The notes under the pieces: model-generated
Databases searched by the model: none
Seen by the model: the letters and a program-made list of their open reading frames with translations, nothing else
What the model was told of the DNA's origin: nothing
Source of the DNA: an uncultured Pelagibacteraceae bacterium
GTDB taxonomy: Bacteria; Pseudomonadota; Alphaproteobacteria; Pelagibacterales; Pelagibacteraceae
Direction of reading: 5' to 3'
Assembly (NCBI GenBank): GCA_902587515.1
Contig: CACILM010000003.1
Span: forward strand, 1-64,000
DNA: 64,000 nt
Part shown: positions 30,034-39,388 of the stretch, in pieces
How positions within the stretch are numbered: the first letter of the stretch is position 1
How the letters are laid out: the number at the start of each line of letters is the position of its first letter
Made by a program: the position numbers and the translations under genes

Positions 30034-31821
30034 TTAATCCCTATTTAATTGGTTTTTAAGCTTAATTAATTCTGAATACGAGTTTTCGTCTAAGTTGTTG
30101 ATTAGCTTTTTTTCAAGAGATTCCATTTTTTTAAGATATTCTTGTTCTTTGTGGTCTTGTAATAATTCATCTATTAACTCTAAAATATCTTGGTGAGTTT
30201 TATTTTGAACTATAATTTGAATATTTGAATTTTCGTTTATTTCTTCAATAATTTTTTTAAAAGAGGAGTTAATTCTTAAAAAAATTGTATCTTTATTTGA
30301 GCCATCTGAAATTGATGTGATCAGGGCGTTTTTTAAACTTTCATTTTTTTCAGATATAAACTCTATTTTTGACAAATCTTCTAGTTTTTCAGATGCAATT
30401 TCTAAATGATTCAAAATTATGAATAATATAGAAAATTCAATTATTTGAATTTTTGATAAGTCTTTCTTTTTTTGGTGTAAGATTTTTGTTTCATTTAGAA
30501 TTTTATAATCTTTTCTTTTCTTAAATGTAGAATAGTTGTAATTCTTGTTTGATGTTTGAATTGGAGTTAGTTTTTTTATTTTTTCAAGAAAATCTTCAAG
30601 CACATATTTTTTAAGTGTGTCATCTTGAATTGTATAAGATAATTTTTTTATTTCTTTTTCGAATTTAGATATTTCGTAAGGATCATATTTATTAATTTTA
30701 TTTAAATGACAATTCCATATAAAAGATTGAATAATTTCTTTCTGTTCAAGTAGTTTTAACATTCCATCTTTTCCATTTTGTTTTATATAGTCATCGGGGT
30801 CTTTACCATCTGGCATAATTGAAAAATAAATCTTATTTTTTTCATTAATTAAGGAAAATAATCTTTCCGCTATTCTTAATGCAGCTTTCTGACCACTTTC
30901 ATCTCCGTCTAAACAAATAGTTGGGTTAGAAAAAAATTTCCAAATTAAAGAAATTTGTTTTTCAGTAAGCGCAGTGCCTGAATTAGCAATAACATTTTTT
31001 ATCCCTGAAGCGTAAACACTTACTACATCCATGTAACCCTCTACTATTAAAACATCGTTAGTTTCTGATCTTAACTCTTTAGCTTTATCAAGATTAAAAA
31101 TCATATTTCCTTTTTTATAAAATTCTGTTTCCGGTGAATTAATATATTTTGATAATTTGCTCTCTCGAATTATTCTACCTCCAAATGCAATAGTTTCACT
31201 TGATATATTATTTACTGGAAAAATTATTCTGGAATTGAAACGATCAATATATTTATTTGTTTTATCACTTTTGTAGTACAAGCCTGTTGCGTTGATTTCT
31301 TCCTCAGAATATTTTTTCAATAATTCTTCATAAAAATTATTTTTCCAAGGCACATATCCTAATTTAAATTCTTCAATTATATTTTTTTTTAACCCTCTTT
31401 TAATTAAATAATCAAATGCTTCTTTATTTTGTTCACTGTGTAATTGCTTATAAAAATTGTTTTTGTATTCTTTAAATATGTTTTTATAAGTCTTAAATCT
31501 TAATTCTTTTTTTTGATCTAAATTTGTAAATCTATAGGGTTGCATCCCAGCTTCAGCAGCTAGAATTTTTACTGCTTCTCCAAAACCAACTGATTTAGTT
31601 TTCATGAGGAAATCAAAAATATTTCCATGTTCTCCGGTGCTAAAACAATGATAAAATTCTTTTTCATCATTTACGGTAAAAGAAGGTGTTTTCTCATTTT
31701 TAAAAGGAGATAAGCCTATAAACTCTTTACCCCTTTTTTTTAACTGAACAGTTTTTCCAACCACATGAGAAACCTTAAGTCTTAATTTAATTTCATTTAA
31801 ATATTCTTTAGGATATTTCAT
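30034..31821 (-). CDS. dnaG: DNA primase DnaG
   Basis: DnaG makes RNA primers for replication. The Toprim catalytic core is intact, with the glutamate in VEGYMDVVSVY and the aspartates in CLDGDESGQKA, and the N-terminal RNA-polymerase basic region is recognisable (EEFKLGYVP, INSPETEFYKKG). The C-terminal helicase-binding domain is weakly conserved. The N-terminal CHC2 zinc domain keeps its shape (EKTPSFTVND and FYHCF) but lacks three of four expected zinc ligands: CPFH reads SPFK and CFGCG reads CFSTG. It is likely a zinc-free variant. Length 595 residues is normal. It starts 2 bases after yqeY and precedes rpoD. Confidence 0.96.
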   Translation of the reverse strand: MKYPKEYLNEIKLRLKVSHVVGKTVQLKKRGKEFIGLSPFKNEKTPSFTVNDEKEFYHCFSTGEHGNIFDFLMKTKSVGFGEAVKILAAEAGMQPYRFTNLDQKKELRFKTYKNIFKEYKNNFYKQLHSEQNKEAFDYLIKRGLKKNIIEEFKLGYVPWKNNFYEELLKKYSEEEINATGLYYKSDKTNKYIDRFNSRIIFPVNNISSETIAFGGRIIRESKLSKYINSPETEFYKKGNMIFNLDKAKELRSETNDVLIVEGYMDVVSVYASGIKNVIANSGTALTEKQISLIWKFFSNPTICLDGDESGQKAALRIAERLFSLINEKNKIYFSIMPDGKDPDDYIKQNGKDGMLKLLEQKEIIQSFIWNCHLNKINKYDPYEISKFEKEIKKLSYTIQDDTLKKYVLEDFLEKIKKLTPIQTSNKNYNYSTFKKRKDYKILNETKILHQKKKDLSKIQIIEFSILFIILNHLEIASEKLEDLSKIEFISEKNESLKNALITSISDGSNKDTIFLRINSSFKKIIEEINENSNIQIIVQNKTHQDILELIDELLQDHKEQEYLKKMESLEKKLINNLDENSYSELIKLKNQLNRD

Positions 31822-31823
31822 AT

Positions 31824-32279
31824 TTATTTCAGAAGTCCTCTCAAAATTAAACTTACTTTTGAAAAATCTAAGGAGTCAGAATGTTTTGATTTTAAGGCTC
31901 CCATAATCTTTCCCATATCTTTCAAAGAAGAAGCACCGACGGACTTGATCGTTTCCTCGCAAATCTTTTTTGTTTCCTCATCACTAAGTTGTTTTGGTAA
32001 GAAAGAATTAATTACCGTTATCTCTTTTTTTTCATTTTCTAAAAGTTCTTTACGACCAGCTTTTTCATAAACCTCGCAAGATTCGTTTCTCTGTTTAACC
32101 ATTTTTTTAAGCAGTGAAATAATGTCACTATCCTTTAGTTCTTTTTGACCTTTTGACCTACCAGCTATTTCAGCATCTTTAATAGCTGAAACAACTAGTC
32201 TTAGTGTAGGATAGGTGTTTTTATCTTTCGCTTTTAGGGCTTGATTTAGCTTATCGTCTATTTGCTTTTTTAGAGACAT
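31824..32279 (-). CDS. yqeY: GatB/YqeY domain protein
   Basis: This is a 151-residue protein made only of the helical YqeY domain, the same domain that forms the tRNA-binding tail of the GatB amidotransferase subunit. Typical segments are LRLVVSAIKDAEI near the N-terminus, DIISLLKKMVKQRNES, INSFLPKQLSDEE, and the C-terminal MGKIMGALKSKHS. The exact role is not known; a tRNA-related function is inferred from the domain. It is the first gene of a yqeY-dnaG-rpoD run, occupying the place of rpsU in E. coli, and is divergent from carA. Confidence 0.92.
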   Translation of the reverse strand: MSLKKQIDDKLNQALKAKDKNTYPTLRLVVSAIKDAEIAGRSKGQKELKDSDIISLLKKMVKQRNESCEVYEKAGRKELLENEKKEITVINSFLPKQLSDEETKKICEETIKSVGASSLKDMGKIMGALKSKHSDSLDFSKVSLILRGLLK

Positions 32280-32330
32280 AATTAAAATTTATTTTAATCA
32301 CAATTCTAAAAGAAAATAAAAAGAACTTTC

Positions 32331-32359
32331 TTGACGATTTTGTTTCTATTTCATATGTT
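32331..32359 (+). promoter_or_regulatory. Possible sigma-70 promoter of carAB
   Basis: TTGACG (five of six) and TATGTT (four of six) are separated by 17 bases in the gap between the divergent yqeY and carA genes. Transcription would begin about 35 bases before the proposed carA start codon. I see no ARG-box-like palindrome or attenuator in the gap. Confidence 0.48.
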
Positions 32360-32401
32360 GCGCAAAATCATGTTTATAAGTTTTTTACTTTAACTCATGA
32401 G

Positions 32402-33610
32402 TTGTATTTGAAGAAGATTGGTCAAAATATAAACTCAACAAAAAATCTTAAAAAGATCAATTCCACAGCTATTCTAGTTCTTGAAAACGGTAAATTCTTT
32501 AAAGGCGTAGGTTTAGGTTACAAAGGCACCGCAACTGGTGAAGTATGTTTTAATACTTCTATTACTGGTTACCAAGAAATTATATCTGACCCCTCCTATG
32601 CTGATCAGATTATAAATTTTACCTTTCCGCATGTTGGAAATGTTGGAACTAATAAAGAAGATCACGAGTCAGATAAGATTTGGACTAAAGGAGTAATAAT
32701 AAATACAGAGATAACTAATCCATCAAATTACAGATCTTTAAAACATTTAGATCAATGGTTAAAAAAAAATAAGATTGTTGGAATAACTGGAATTGATACT
32801 AGAAATTTAACAAATTTAATAAGAGATAAAGGTGCTCCTAAGGGGACAATATCTTTTTATAACAAAAATAAATTAAATATAAAAAAACTAATTAAAATAA
32901 CTAATAAATGGAGCGGCCTTAAAAACTTAGATTTGGCAAAAATGGTTACTACTAAGAAAAATTATTTGTGGCAAGATTATAAAACGTGGGAAAAGGGAAA
33001 TGGATATTTAAAAAATAAGAAAAAAATATTGCATGTTGTAGCCATAGATTACGGAATTAAGAAAAATATTTTAAGATATTTTTCAGATTTTAATTGTAAA
33101 GTTACAATCGTACCATGCAAAACAGCTGCAAAAGATATTCTAAAACTCAAACCTAGTGGAATATTTTTATCAAATGGACCCGGAGATCCTGCGGCGACAG
33201 GGAAATATGCAATACCAACAATCCAAGAATTAATAAAAAAAAAGTTACCATTATTTGGAATCTGTTTGGGCCATCAAATCCTAGCTTTAGCACTCGGTGC
33301 TAAGACAGAAAAAATGAAATTAGGGCATAGAGGAGCTAACCATCCTGTTAAAAATTTGATTGAGGGAAATGTTGAAATTACAAGTCAGAATCATGGATTT
33401 GAAGTAGTAAAAAAAGGTATGCCTAAAAATATAAGAGTCACTCACCAGTCTTTATTTGACAACAGCATTGAAGGTATCGAGCTAAAAAATAAACCTGTTT
33501 TCTCAGTTCAATATCATCCAGAGTCTAACCCTGGTCCTCAAGATAGTGTTTATTTATTTGATAAATTTGTAAAGAGTATGAAAAAAAATGCCAAAAAGAA
33601 AAGATATTAA
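32402..33610 (+). CDS. carA: Carbamoyl-phosphate synthase small subunit
   Basis: CarA hydrolyses glutamine and passes ammonia to CarB for carbamoyl phosphate, the precursor of pyrimidines and arginine. The N-terminal domain is recognisable ([30 protein letters not shown]) and the class I amidotransferase triad is present, with the cysteine in [12 protein letters not shown] and the histidine and glutamate in [12 protein letters not shown]. No ATG exists in this frame near the N-terminus. The conserved part starts at about residue 22, so initiation must use a weak codon: TTG at the listed start, or the TTG two codons later. An ATG 5 bases upstream is out of frame and stops after four codons. 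Length (about 402) is normal. The end overlaps carB by 23 bases. Confidence 0.95.
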   Translation: MYLKKIGQNINSTKNLKKINSTAILVLENGKFFKGVGLGYKGTATGEVCFNTSITGYQEIISDPSYADQIINFTFPHVGNVGTNKEDHESDKIWTKGVIINTEITNPSNYRSLKHLDQWLKKNKIVGITGIDTRNLTNLIRDKGAPKGTISFYNKNKLNIKKLIKITNKWSGLKNLDLAKMVTTKKNYLWQDYKTWEKGNGYLKNKKKILHVVAIDYGIKKNILRYFSDFNCKVTIVPCKTAAKDILKLKPSGIFLSNGPGDPAATGKYAIPTIQELIKKKLPLFGICLGHQILALALGAKTEKMKLGHRGANHPVKNLIEGNVEITSQNHGFEVVKKGMPKNIRVTHQSLFDNSIEGIELKNKPVFSVQYHPESNPGPQDSVYLFDKFVKSMKKNAKKKRY

Positions 33611-36600
33611 AAAAATTTTAGTTGTAGGTGCGGGGCCAATTATTATTGGGCAAGCTTGTGAATTTGATTATTCAGGAACTCAAGCCTGTAAAGCTTTAAA
33701 AGATGAAGGTTTCAAAGTAATTCTCATAAATTCAAATCCAGCAACAATCATGACAGATCCAAACATCGCTGATAAAACTTATATTGAGCCAATTACAATA
33801 GAAGTTCTTGAAAAAATTCTAAAAAAAGAAAAACCTGATGCAATCTTGCCAACCATGGGTGGTCAAACCGCGTTGAATTTAGCAATGGAGGCAGAAAAAA
33901 AAGGTATTCTTAAAAAATATAAAATTGAACTTATAGGCGCTAATTCAAAAGCTATATCCAATGCAGAAGATAGAAAAAAGTTCAGAAAAAATATGATAGA
34001 GATTGGTTTAGATCTTCCCAAATCAAAAATAGTAAACAATTTTAAACAATCTTCAAAAGCATATAAACAAATCGGATTACCAGCAATTATAAGACCGGCT
34101 TTTACTCTAGGTGGTTTGGGAGGTGGTATAGCAAAAAATAAAAAAGATTTTTTTAAGATAATAAAAAATGGGCTTCACGAGTCACCTGTAAATCAAGTCT
34201 TAGTTGAGGAGTGTTTAGAGGGTTGGAAAGAATTTGAGATGGAAGTTGTCAGAGATAAAAATGACAATTGTATTATTATTTGCTCAATAGAAAATTTAGA
34301 TCCCATGGGAATACATACTGGGGACTCTGTTACTATTGCTCCAGCATTAACTTTGACCGACAAAGAGTATCAAGTAATGAGAAATGCCTCTATAGCTTGC
34401 CTGAGAAAAATTGGTGTGGAAACAGGAGGGTCAAATGTTCAATTCGCAATAAATCCAAAAAATGGAAGAATGGTAATCATTGAGATGAACCCTAGGGTTT
34501 CAAGATCATCAGCGCTAGCTTCTAAGGCCACTGGGTTTCCAATAGCAAAGGTAGCGGCAAAGTTAGCTGTTGGTTACACTTTAGACGAATTAAAAAATGA
34601 AATTACGAAAGTTACACCTGCATCTTTTGAGCCCACAATAGACTATGTGGTCACTAAAATCCCAAGATTTACTTTTGAAAAATTCTCCTCCTCAGCTGCA
34701 GTTTTAGGAACATCAATGAAATCGGTGGGGGAAGCAATGGCTATTGGTAGAAATTTTAAAGAGTCTCTTCAAAAAGCTTTGGTTTCTCTAGAGACAGGTT
34801 TCTCAGGATTAGACCAAATATTTTATCTAAACACGAAACAAATTAGAAAAAAACTAAAAGAAAATATTCCAAATAAGATTTTACTTGTTGGAGAGGCTAT
34901 AAGAAAAAAAATAAATTTAAAAGATATAAATAAACTTTCAAAAATTGACCCTTGGTTTTTAAATCAAATAAAAGAAATTATAGATAATGAGTTTAAAATA
35001 AAGAAAAAAGGTCTTCCTAAAAATTTCAATGAATTTAATTATATAAAGTCGATTGGGTTTTCTGACAAAAAATTATCTGAACTTACCAATACTTCAGAGT
35101 CTTTAATTAGAAAGAAAAGAACTGCTTTAAAAGTTTTACCAGTTTATAAAAAGGTCGATACTTGTGCTGCAGAATTTAAGTCTTTCACTCCGTATATGTA
35201 TTCTACTTATCAAAGAAATTTCTCTTATAATTCAGAATGTGAAGCCGATCCATCAAATAAAAATAAAATTATAATACTTGGAGGAGGCCCTAATAGAATA
35301 GGTCAAGGAATAGAATTTGATTATTGCTGTTGCCAAGCTAGTTTTGCTCTTAAAGAAGCTAAATATGAAACAATCATGATTAATTGTAATCCTGAAACTG
35401 TGTCAACAGATTACGATACAAGTGACAGACTTTATTTTGAACCTTTAATAGATGAATATGTTTTCAATATAATAAAGAGAGAAAAATCAAAAGGTAATGT
35501 AAAAGGTGTCATTACTCAATTTGGAGGACAAACTCCAATTAAACTGGCAAAATTTTTATATGAAAATCAGCTTCCAATTTTAGGAACTCAATATTCATCA
35601 ATCGATCTTGCTGAAGACAGAGATAGATTTAGGAGTCTTTTAAACAAACTTAATTTAAAACAAGCTGAAAGTGGTATCGCTAGAACTTTTCCTCAAGCAA
35701 TAAAAATTGCTGATAAAATTGGCTTGCCTCTCATAGTAAGGCCATCTTACGTTTTAGGTGGAAGAGCAATGGAGATTGTTCATGAAAAAAGGCAACTCAA
35801 AGACTTTGTAAGAGAAGCATTTAAAGTTGCTGAAAAAAATCCAATTTTGATTGATAAGTTTATTGATAATGCTATGGAGGTTGATGTTGACGCAATATCG
35901 GATGGTAAAAATGTTTTCGTAGCCGGTATTATGCAACACATTGAAGAGGCAGGAATACACTCAGGTGACTCAGCATGTAGTTTACCTCCGGTATCAATAA
36001 AACCTTTTTTAATTAAAGAAATTGAAAATCAAACAAAAAAATTAGCCTTAGCTCTTAAAGTTAAAGGTTTCATGAATGTTCAATATGCAATTAAAAAAGA
36101 TCAGATTTATGTGATAGAAGTTAATCCAAGAGCTAGTAGAACCGTTCCATTTGTTTCAAAGGCGAAAAATTTACCTCTTGCTAAAATAGCCTCTAGAGTG
36201 ATGGCAGGAGAAAAATTATCAAATTTCAGTTTAAAAAGTAAAACAAAAAATATGTTTGCAGTAAAAGAGGCGGTCTTTCCATTTAACAAATTTCCAAACA
36301 GCGATCTTTTACTTGGGCCAGAAATGAAATCAACAGGTGAAGTTATGGGTTTTGATAAAAATTTCGGGATGGCTTTTGCTAAAAGTCAAATTGCAGCCTC
36401 AAACTCTCTTCCTAAAAAAGGCTTAGCTTTTATCTCTTTAAAAAATAGTCATAAAGAAGAGGGGGTGCAATTAGCAAAACAATTAATTAAATTAAATTTC
36501 ACACTTTGTGGAACCGGAGGTACTGCCGATTATATTAGCAAACACGGGATTAAGTGCAAAAAAATTAATAAAGTAAATCAGGGATCTCCTCATATTGTTG

Positions 36601-36812
36601 ATATTCTAAATACTAAAAAAATCGCATTAGTAATTAATACAGGTGGCGGAAATAGTGAAGCTCAGTTGAGCGATGCGGTAGCTTTAAGAAGGGCTACGTT
36701 AGCTAACAAAGTTCCATATTGCACGAATATGTCGACAGCCAAGGTTTGTTTGGAGGGTATTAAATCTCTCAAATTGAAAGATATCAGCGTTACTTCTTTA
36801 CAAGATCTTTAA
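33588..36812 (+). CDS. carB: Carbamoyl-phosphate synthase large subunit
   Basis: CarB combines bicarbonate, ammonia from CarA and two ATP to make carbamoyl phosphate. Two homologous ATP-grasp halves are visible. The first begins [20 protein letters not shown], the second [20 protein letters not shown]; each is followed by the glycine loops and metal-binding [18 protein letters not shown] and [20 protein letters not shown]-terminal MGS-like allosteric domain follows (from about KKGLAFISL). The length of 1074 residues is standard. The start ATG lies inside carA. The stop shares TTAA with the convergent oxygenase gene. Confidence 0.99.
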   Translation: MPKRKDIKKILVVGAGPIIIGQACEFDYSGTQACKALKDEGFKVILINSNPATIMTDPNIADKTYIEPITIEVLEKILKKEKPDAILPTMGGQTALNLAMEAEKKGILKKYKIELIGANSKAISNAEDRKKFRKNMIEIGLDLPKSKIVNNFKQSSKAYKQIGLPAIIRPAFTLGGLGGGIAKNKKDFFKIIKNGLHESPVNQVLVEECLEGWKEFEMEVVRDKNDNCIIICSIENLDPMGIHTGDSVTIAPALTLTDKEYQVMRNASIACLRKIGVETGGSNVQFAINPKNGRMVIIEMNPRVSRSSALASKATGFPIAKVAAKLAVGYTLDELKNEITKVTPASFEPTIDYVVTKIPRFTFEKFSSSAAVLGTSMKSVGEAMAIGRNFKESLQKALVSLETGFSGLDQIFYLNTKQIRKKLKENIPNKILLVGEAIRKKINLKDINKLSKIDPWFLNQIKEIIDNEFKIKKKGLPKNFNEFNYIKSIGFSDKKLSELTNTSESLIRKKRTALKVLPVYKKVDTCAAEFKSFTPYMYSTYQRNFSYNSECEADPSNKNKIIILGGGPNRIGQGIEFDYCCCQASFALKEAKYETIMINCNPETVSTDYDTSDRLYFEPLIDEYVFNIIKREKSKGNVKGVITQFGGQTPIKLAKFLYENQLPILGTQYSSIDLAEDRDRFRSLLNKLNLKQAESGIARTFPQAIKIADKIGLPLIVRPSYVLGGRAMEIVHEKRQLKDFVREAFKVAEKNPILIDKFIDNAMEVDVDAISDGKNVFVAGIMQHIEEAGIHSGDSACSLPPVSIKPFLIKEIENQTKKLALALKVKGFMNVQYAIKKDQIYVIEVNPRASRTVPFVSKAKNLPLAKIASRVMAGEKLSNFSLKSKTKNMFAVKEAVFPFNKFPNSDLLLGPEMKSTGEVMGFDKNFGMAFAKSQIAASNSLPKKGLAFISLKNSHKEEGVQLAKQLIKLNFTLCGTGGTADYISKHGIKCKKINKVNQGSPHIVDILNTKKIALVINTGGGNSEAQLSDAVALRRATLANKVPYCTNMSTAKVCLEGIKSLKLKDISVTSLQDL

Positions 36813-37474
36813 CTTTTAACTTTCCAATCAGTTTCAAATGTAACATAATTTAGTTGAATACATCTTCTCTCTTTTTTAATCTCTTTTTTTTCCATTCCAT
36901 GCCAAGTGTTTGGTCCGCTGGTAAAGAAGTATCCATAATTATGTTTATAGGGAACTGTTTTAACTTTGTTTAATTTTGCGTCATAAAAATCAGTACCTAA
37001 ATTCTCCGATTCATTATGTAAATTAACAAAAACTATTGATGACATTAATTTTTCCTCAATATCGCAATGAGGCTTTAACCAAAAACCTTCTCTATCACAA
37101 ATTACCTCTAGCCTTACATAAGAATTACTCAAATCTTTTCCAATTAATGATCCAATCTTTTTATAAACATCAGGTGATCTCAATTCTTCTATAAATTTTG
37201 TTAAATTTGGAAATTGATTAGAGTTTTCTTTAGTAACATAACATCGAAGTTTTTTTGCTTTACCACCATCTTTAATTCCAGCTCGAAAGGCTCCCTCTCC
37301 TCCATCAAGAGCTCTTGTTCCATCATAATTTAAATTTTGTTTTCTAGGATCGGCTATCTCTGCACTACAGATCTCATCAATAGCATTTTGAGTCAGCGGC
37401 TGGTTGATTTCAAAATGTTTAAAAGGATCACTAAATAGTTTAGTTCTTTTTTCTAATGATTTAAATAATTCCAT
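36809..37474 (-). CDS. 2-oxoglutarate/Fe(II)-dependent oxygenase family protein
   Basis: The protein (221 residues) has the double-stranded beta-helix iron motif of 2OG oxygenases: HxD in [10 protein letters not shown], and a distal histidine in [10 protein letters not shown] followed about ten residues later by arginines ([12 protein letters not shown]) in the place of the 2-oxoglutarate anchor. The substrate cannot be told from the sequence. The N-terminal third (around [13 protein letters not shown]) looks like the helical start of prolyl-hydroxylase-like members. It overlaps the end of the ELM1-like gene by 14 bases in the same direction, so the two are most likely co-translated, which hints at a shared process. 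Its stop codon overlaps that of carB. Confidence 0.78.
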   Translation of the reverse strand: MELFKSLEKRTKLFSDPFKHFEINQPLTQNAIDEICSAEIADPRKQNLNYDGTRALDGGEGAFRAGIKDGGKAKKLRCYVTKENSNQFPNLTKFIEELRSPDVYKKIGSLIGKDLSNSYVRLEVICDREGFWLKPHCDIEEKLMSSIVFVNLHNESENLGTDFYDAKLNKVKTVPYKHNYGYFFTSGPNTWHGMEKKEIKKERRCIQLNYVTFETDWKVKS

Positions 37475-38414
37475 GTTTTTTCATTTTTGCTTTTACAATT
37501 GGAGCAATTCTGTTTACCTCATTTAAACTATTGTAGCTCCAACTTTCAACCCTATCTTCTAATTCTCTTGTTATACCTAAATCTTTCAATTGTGAATAAA
37601 ATTTTTTAAATCTTCCAGTTGGCTTAAAAGACTTCATCATGGCAATATAAACAGGTTTTCCAGTCATCGCAGCCTCTGAAATCATTGACGTGGAGTCGCA
37701 CGTTACAACTATATAATTTGAGATTGCTAGTGCGGAAAGATAAGCTTTTTTATCAATATTTTTTACAACATGATGATTAATGCTAAAGGTATTAAATGCT
37801 ATTTTTAAAATATTTTCAGGTGTTCTGTAGGAGGGAATTACAATAATTTTAAATTTATCTGGAGTAAATAATGTTTTAACTTTATTAAAAAGTTCATGAA
37901 TTTGTTTTTCTGAATAATTATAATATTTGTTTGGTCCTCCGATTATAAATGCTACTAATTCTTTTCTTTTATCTTTTTCAATTCCTAAATACTTTGAATT
38001 ATCGTTAATCTCTTTTTTTGTAAGGTAGTGAATAGCACCAGTTGTGTTAATTATATTTTCACCTCTCAAACGATCATGCTCAGGACTCACTATAAGGTCA
38101 AAGTGTTCAAAAGAAACTTTAGGATCTTGTATATGAATATTGAAAATTTGATTACCTAATCTTTTTTTTAAAGCTATTGATGGTATTACACTTTTTCTTC
38201 CACAAGATATAATGATTTTACAATCACATACGAATTTATTTTTTACCAAATTTTCTGATATTGGGCTTATTTTAGGAGGAATTAAATTCCAAAAAGATTT
38301 TAATTCAATTTTTTGGTGTTTATAACTTAGGCCTAAAGCTTTAGCTAATCCCTCTACTTGACTAACCATGCCGTGCATACCTTGCGTTAAAAGAAGTGCT
38401 TTTAATTCTAACAT
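37461..38414 (-). CDS. Mitochondrial-fission ELM1-like family protein
   Basis: This 317-residue protein resembles the ELM1 family (formerly DUF1022), known from plants, where ELM1 takes part in mitochondrial fission, and widespread in alphaproteobacteria with unknown function. Seen features are an N-terminal segment LLTQGMHGMVSQVEGLAKALG, ISCGRKSVIPSIALKK, IHIQDPKVSFEHFDLIVSPEHD, AFIIGGPNKYY, and VVTCDSTSMISEAAMTGKPVYI near the C-terminus. The last of these resembles the nucleotide-sugar binding site of GT-B glycosyltransferases such as MurG, so a glycosyltransferase-like fold is likely. The gene overlaps the oxygenase downstream and is divergent from trxB. The biological role is unknown. Confidence 0.8.
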   Translation of the reverse strand: MLELKALLLTQGMHGMVSQVEGLAKALGLSYKHQKIELKSFWNLIPPKISPISENLVKNKFVCDCKIIISCGRKSVIPSIALKKRLGNQIFNIHIQDPKVSFEHFDLIVSPEHDRLRGENIINTTGAIHYLTKKEINDNSKYLGIEKDKRKELVAFIIGGPNKYYNYSEKQIHELFNKVKTLFTPDKFKIIVIPSYRTPENILKIAFNTFSINHHVVKNIDKKAYLSALAISNYIVVTCDSTSMISEAAMTGKPVYIAMMKSFKPTGRFKKFYSQLKDLGITRELEDRVESWSYNSLNEVNRIAPIVKAKMKKHGII

Positions 38415-38437
38415 TAGTTACTATATACCCTTACATA

Positions 38438-39388
38438 ATGAATAATAAATCAACAAAACATACAAAAGTGTTAATTCTTGGATCAGGTCCTGCTGGCTAT
38501 ACAGCAGCTATTTATGCGGCTAGAGCTATGCTTAAACCAATACTTGTTCATGGTTCTCAACCCGGAGGACAATTAACTACCACCACAGATGTTGAAAATT
38601 ATCCTGGATACTCAAAAGTGATTCAGGGGCCATGGCTAATGGATGAAATGAAAGGTCAGGCTGAAGCAGTGGGCACAGAGATGATACAAGATCATATAAG
38701 TAAAGTTGACTTAACAAAAAAACCTTTTACAGCAACAGGTGATAGTGGTCAGGTTTACACTGCAGATAGTTTTATAATTTCAACAGGAGCACAAGCAAGA
38801 TGGTTAAATTTAAAATCTGAACAAGAATTTAGAGGATTTGGAGTTTCAGCATGTGCTACTTGTGACGGATTTTTCTTTAAAGAAAAAGAAGTGGCTGTAG
38901 TTGGTGGGGGAAATGCCGCCGTTGAAGAAGCAATGTTTCTAACTAAATTTGCTTCAAAGGTTTATTTAATACATAGGAGAAACGAACTTAGGGCAGAAAA
39001 AATGCTTCAAGCAAAATTAAAATCTAATAAGAAAATAGAAATTATTTGGGACACTGTAGTTGAGGATGTTATTGGCACTAAAGAGCCGAAAACTGTTAAT
39101 GCATTAAAAATTAAAAATGTAAAAGATAATAAAGTTAAAGAGCTTAAAGTTGATGGTTTATTTATTGCCATAGGTCATGATCCAGCAACATCTTTGTTTA
39201 AAGATCAACTTAATATGGACAAAGAAGGATATTTAATTACAAAACCTGACTCTACTGAAACAAATATTCCAGGAGTTTTTGCTGCAGGAGATGTAAAGGA
39301 TAAAATTTTTAGACAAGCTGTTACCGCTGCTGGAATGGGTTGTATGTCAGCACTTGAAGCTGAAAAATATCTATCTGAGTCTAGTTAA
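38438..39388 (+). CDS. trxB: Thioredoxin reductase
   Basis: TrxB uses NADPH and FAD to reduce thioredoxin. The N-terminal FAD loop LILGSGPAGYTAAIYAAR, the redox-active CATC in SACATCDGFFF, the NADPH loop VVGGGNAAVEEA, and the C-terminal FAD contact GVFAAGDVKDK are all present. The ORF track starts 14 codons earlier with a hydrophobic stretch in the divergent gap. I prefer the internal ATG (MNNKSTKHTKV) because family members start just ahead of the FAD loop. A TATATACCC element lies 10 bases before it. Length about 316 residues is normal. Its end overlaps the convergent aminotransferase by 8 bases. Confidence 0.96.
   Translation: MNNKSTKHTKVLILGSGPAGYTAAIYAARAMLKPILVHGSQPGGQLTTTTDVENYPGYSKVIQGPWLMDEMKGQAEAVGTEMIQDHISKVDLTKKPFTATGDSGQVYTADSFIISTGAQARWLNLKSEQEFRGFGVSACATCDGFFFKEKEVAVVGGGNAAVEEAMFLTKFASKVYLIHRRNELRAEKMLQAKLKSNKKIEIIWDTVVEDVIGTKEPKTVNALKIKNVKDNKVKELKVDGLFIAIGHDPATSLFKDQLNMDKEGYLITKPDSTETNIPGVFAAGDVKDKIFRQAVTAAGMGCMSALEAEKYLSESS

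Noticed and set aside
32397-32411. ATG just before carA as its start codon
   Set aside because: It is out of frame and meets TGA after four codons.
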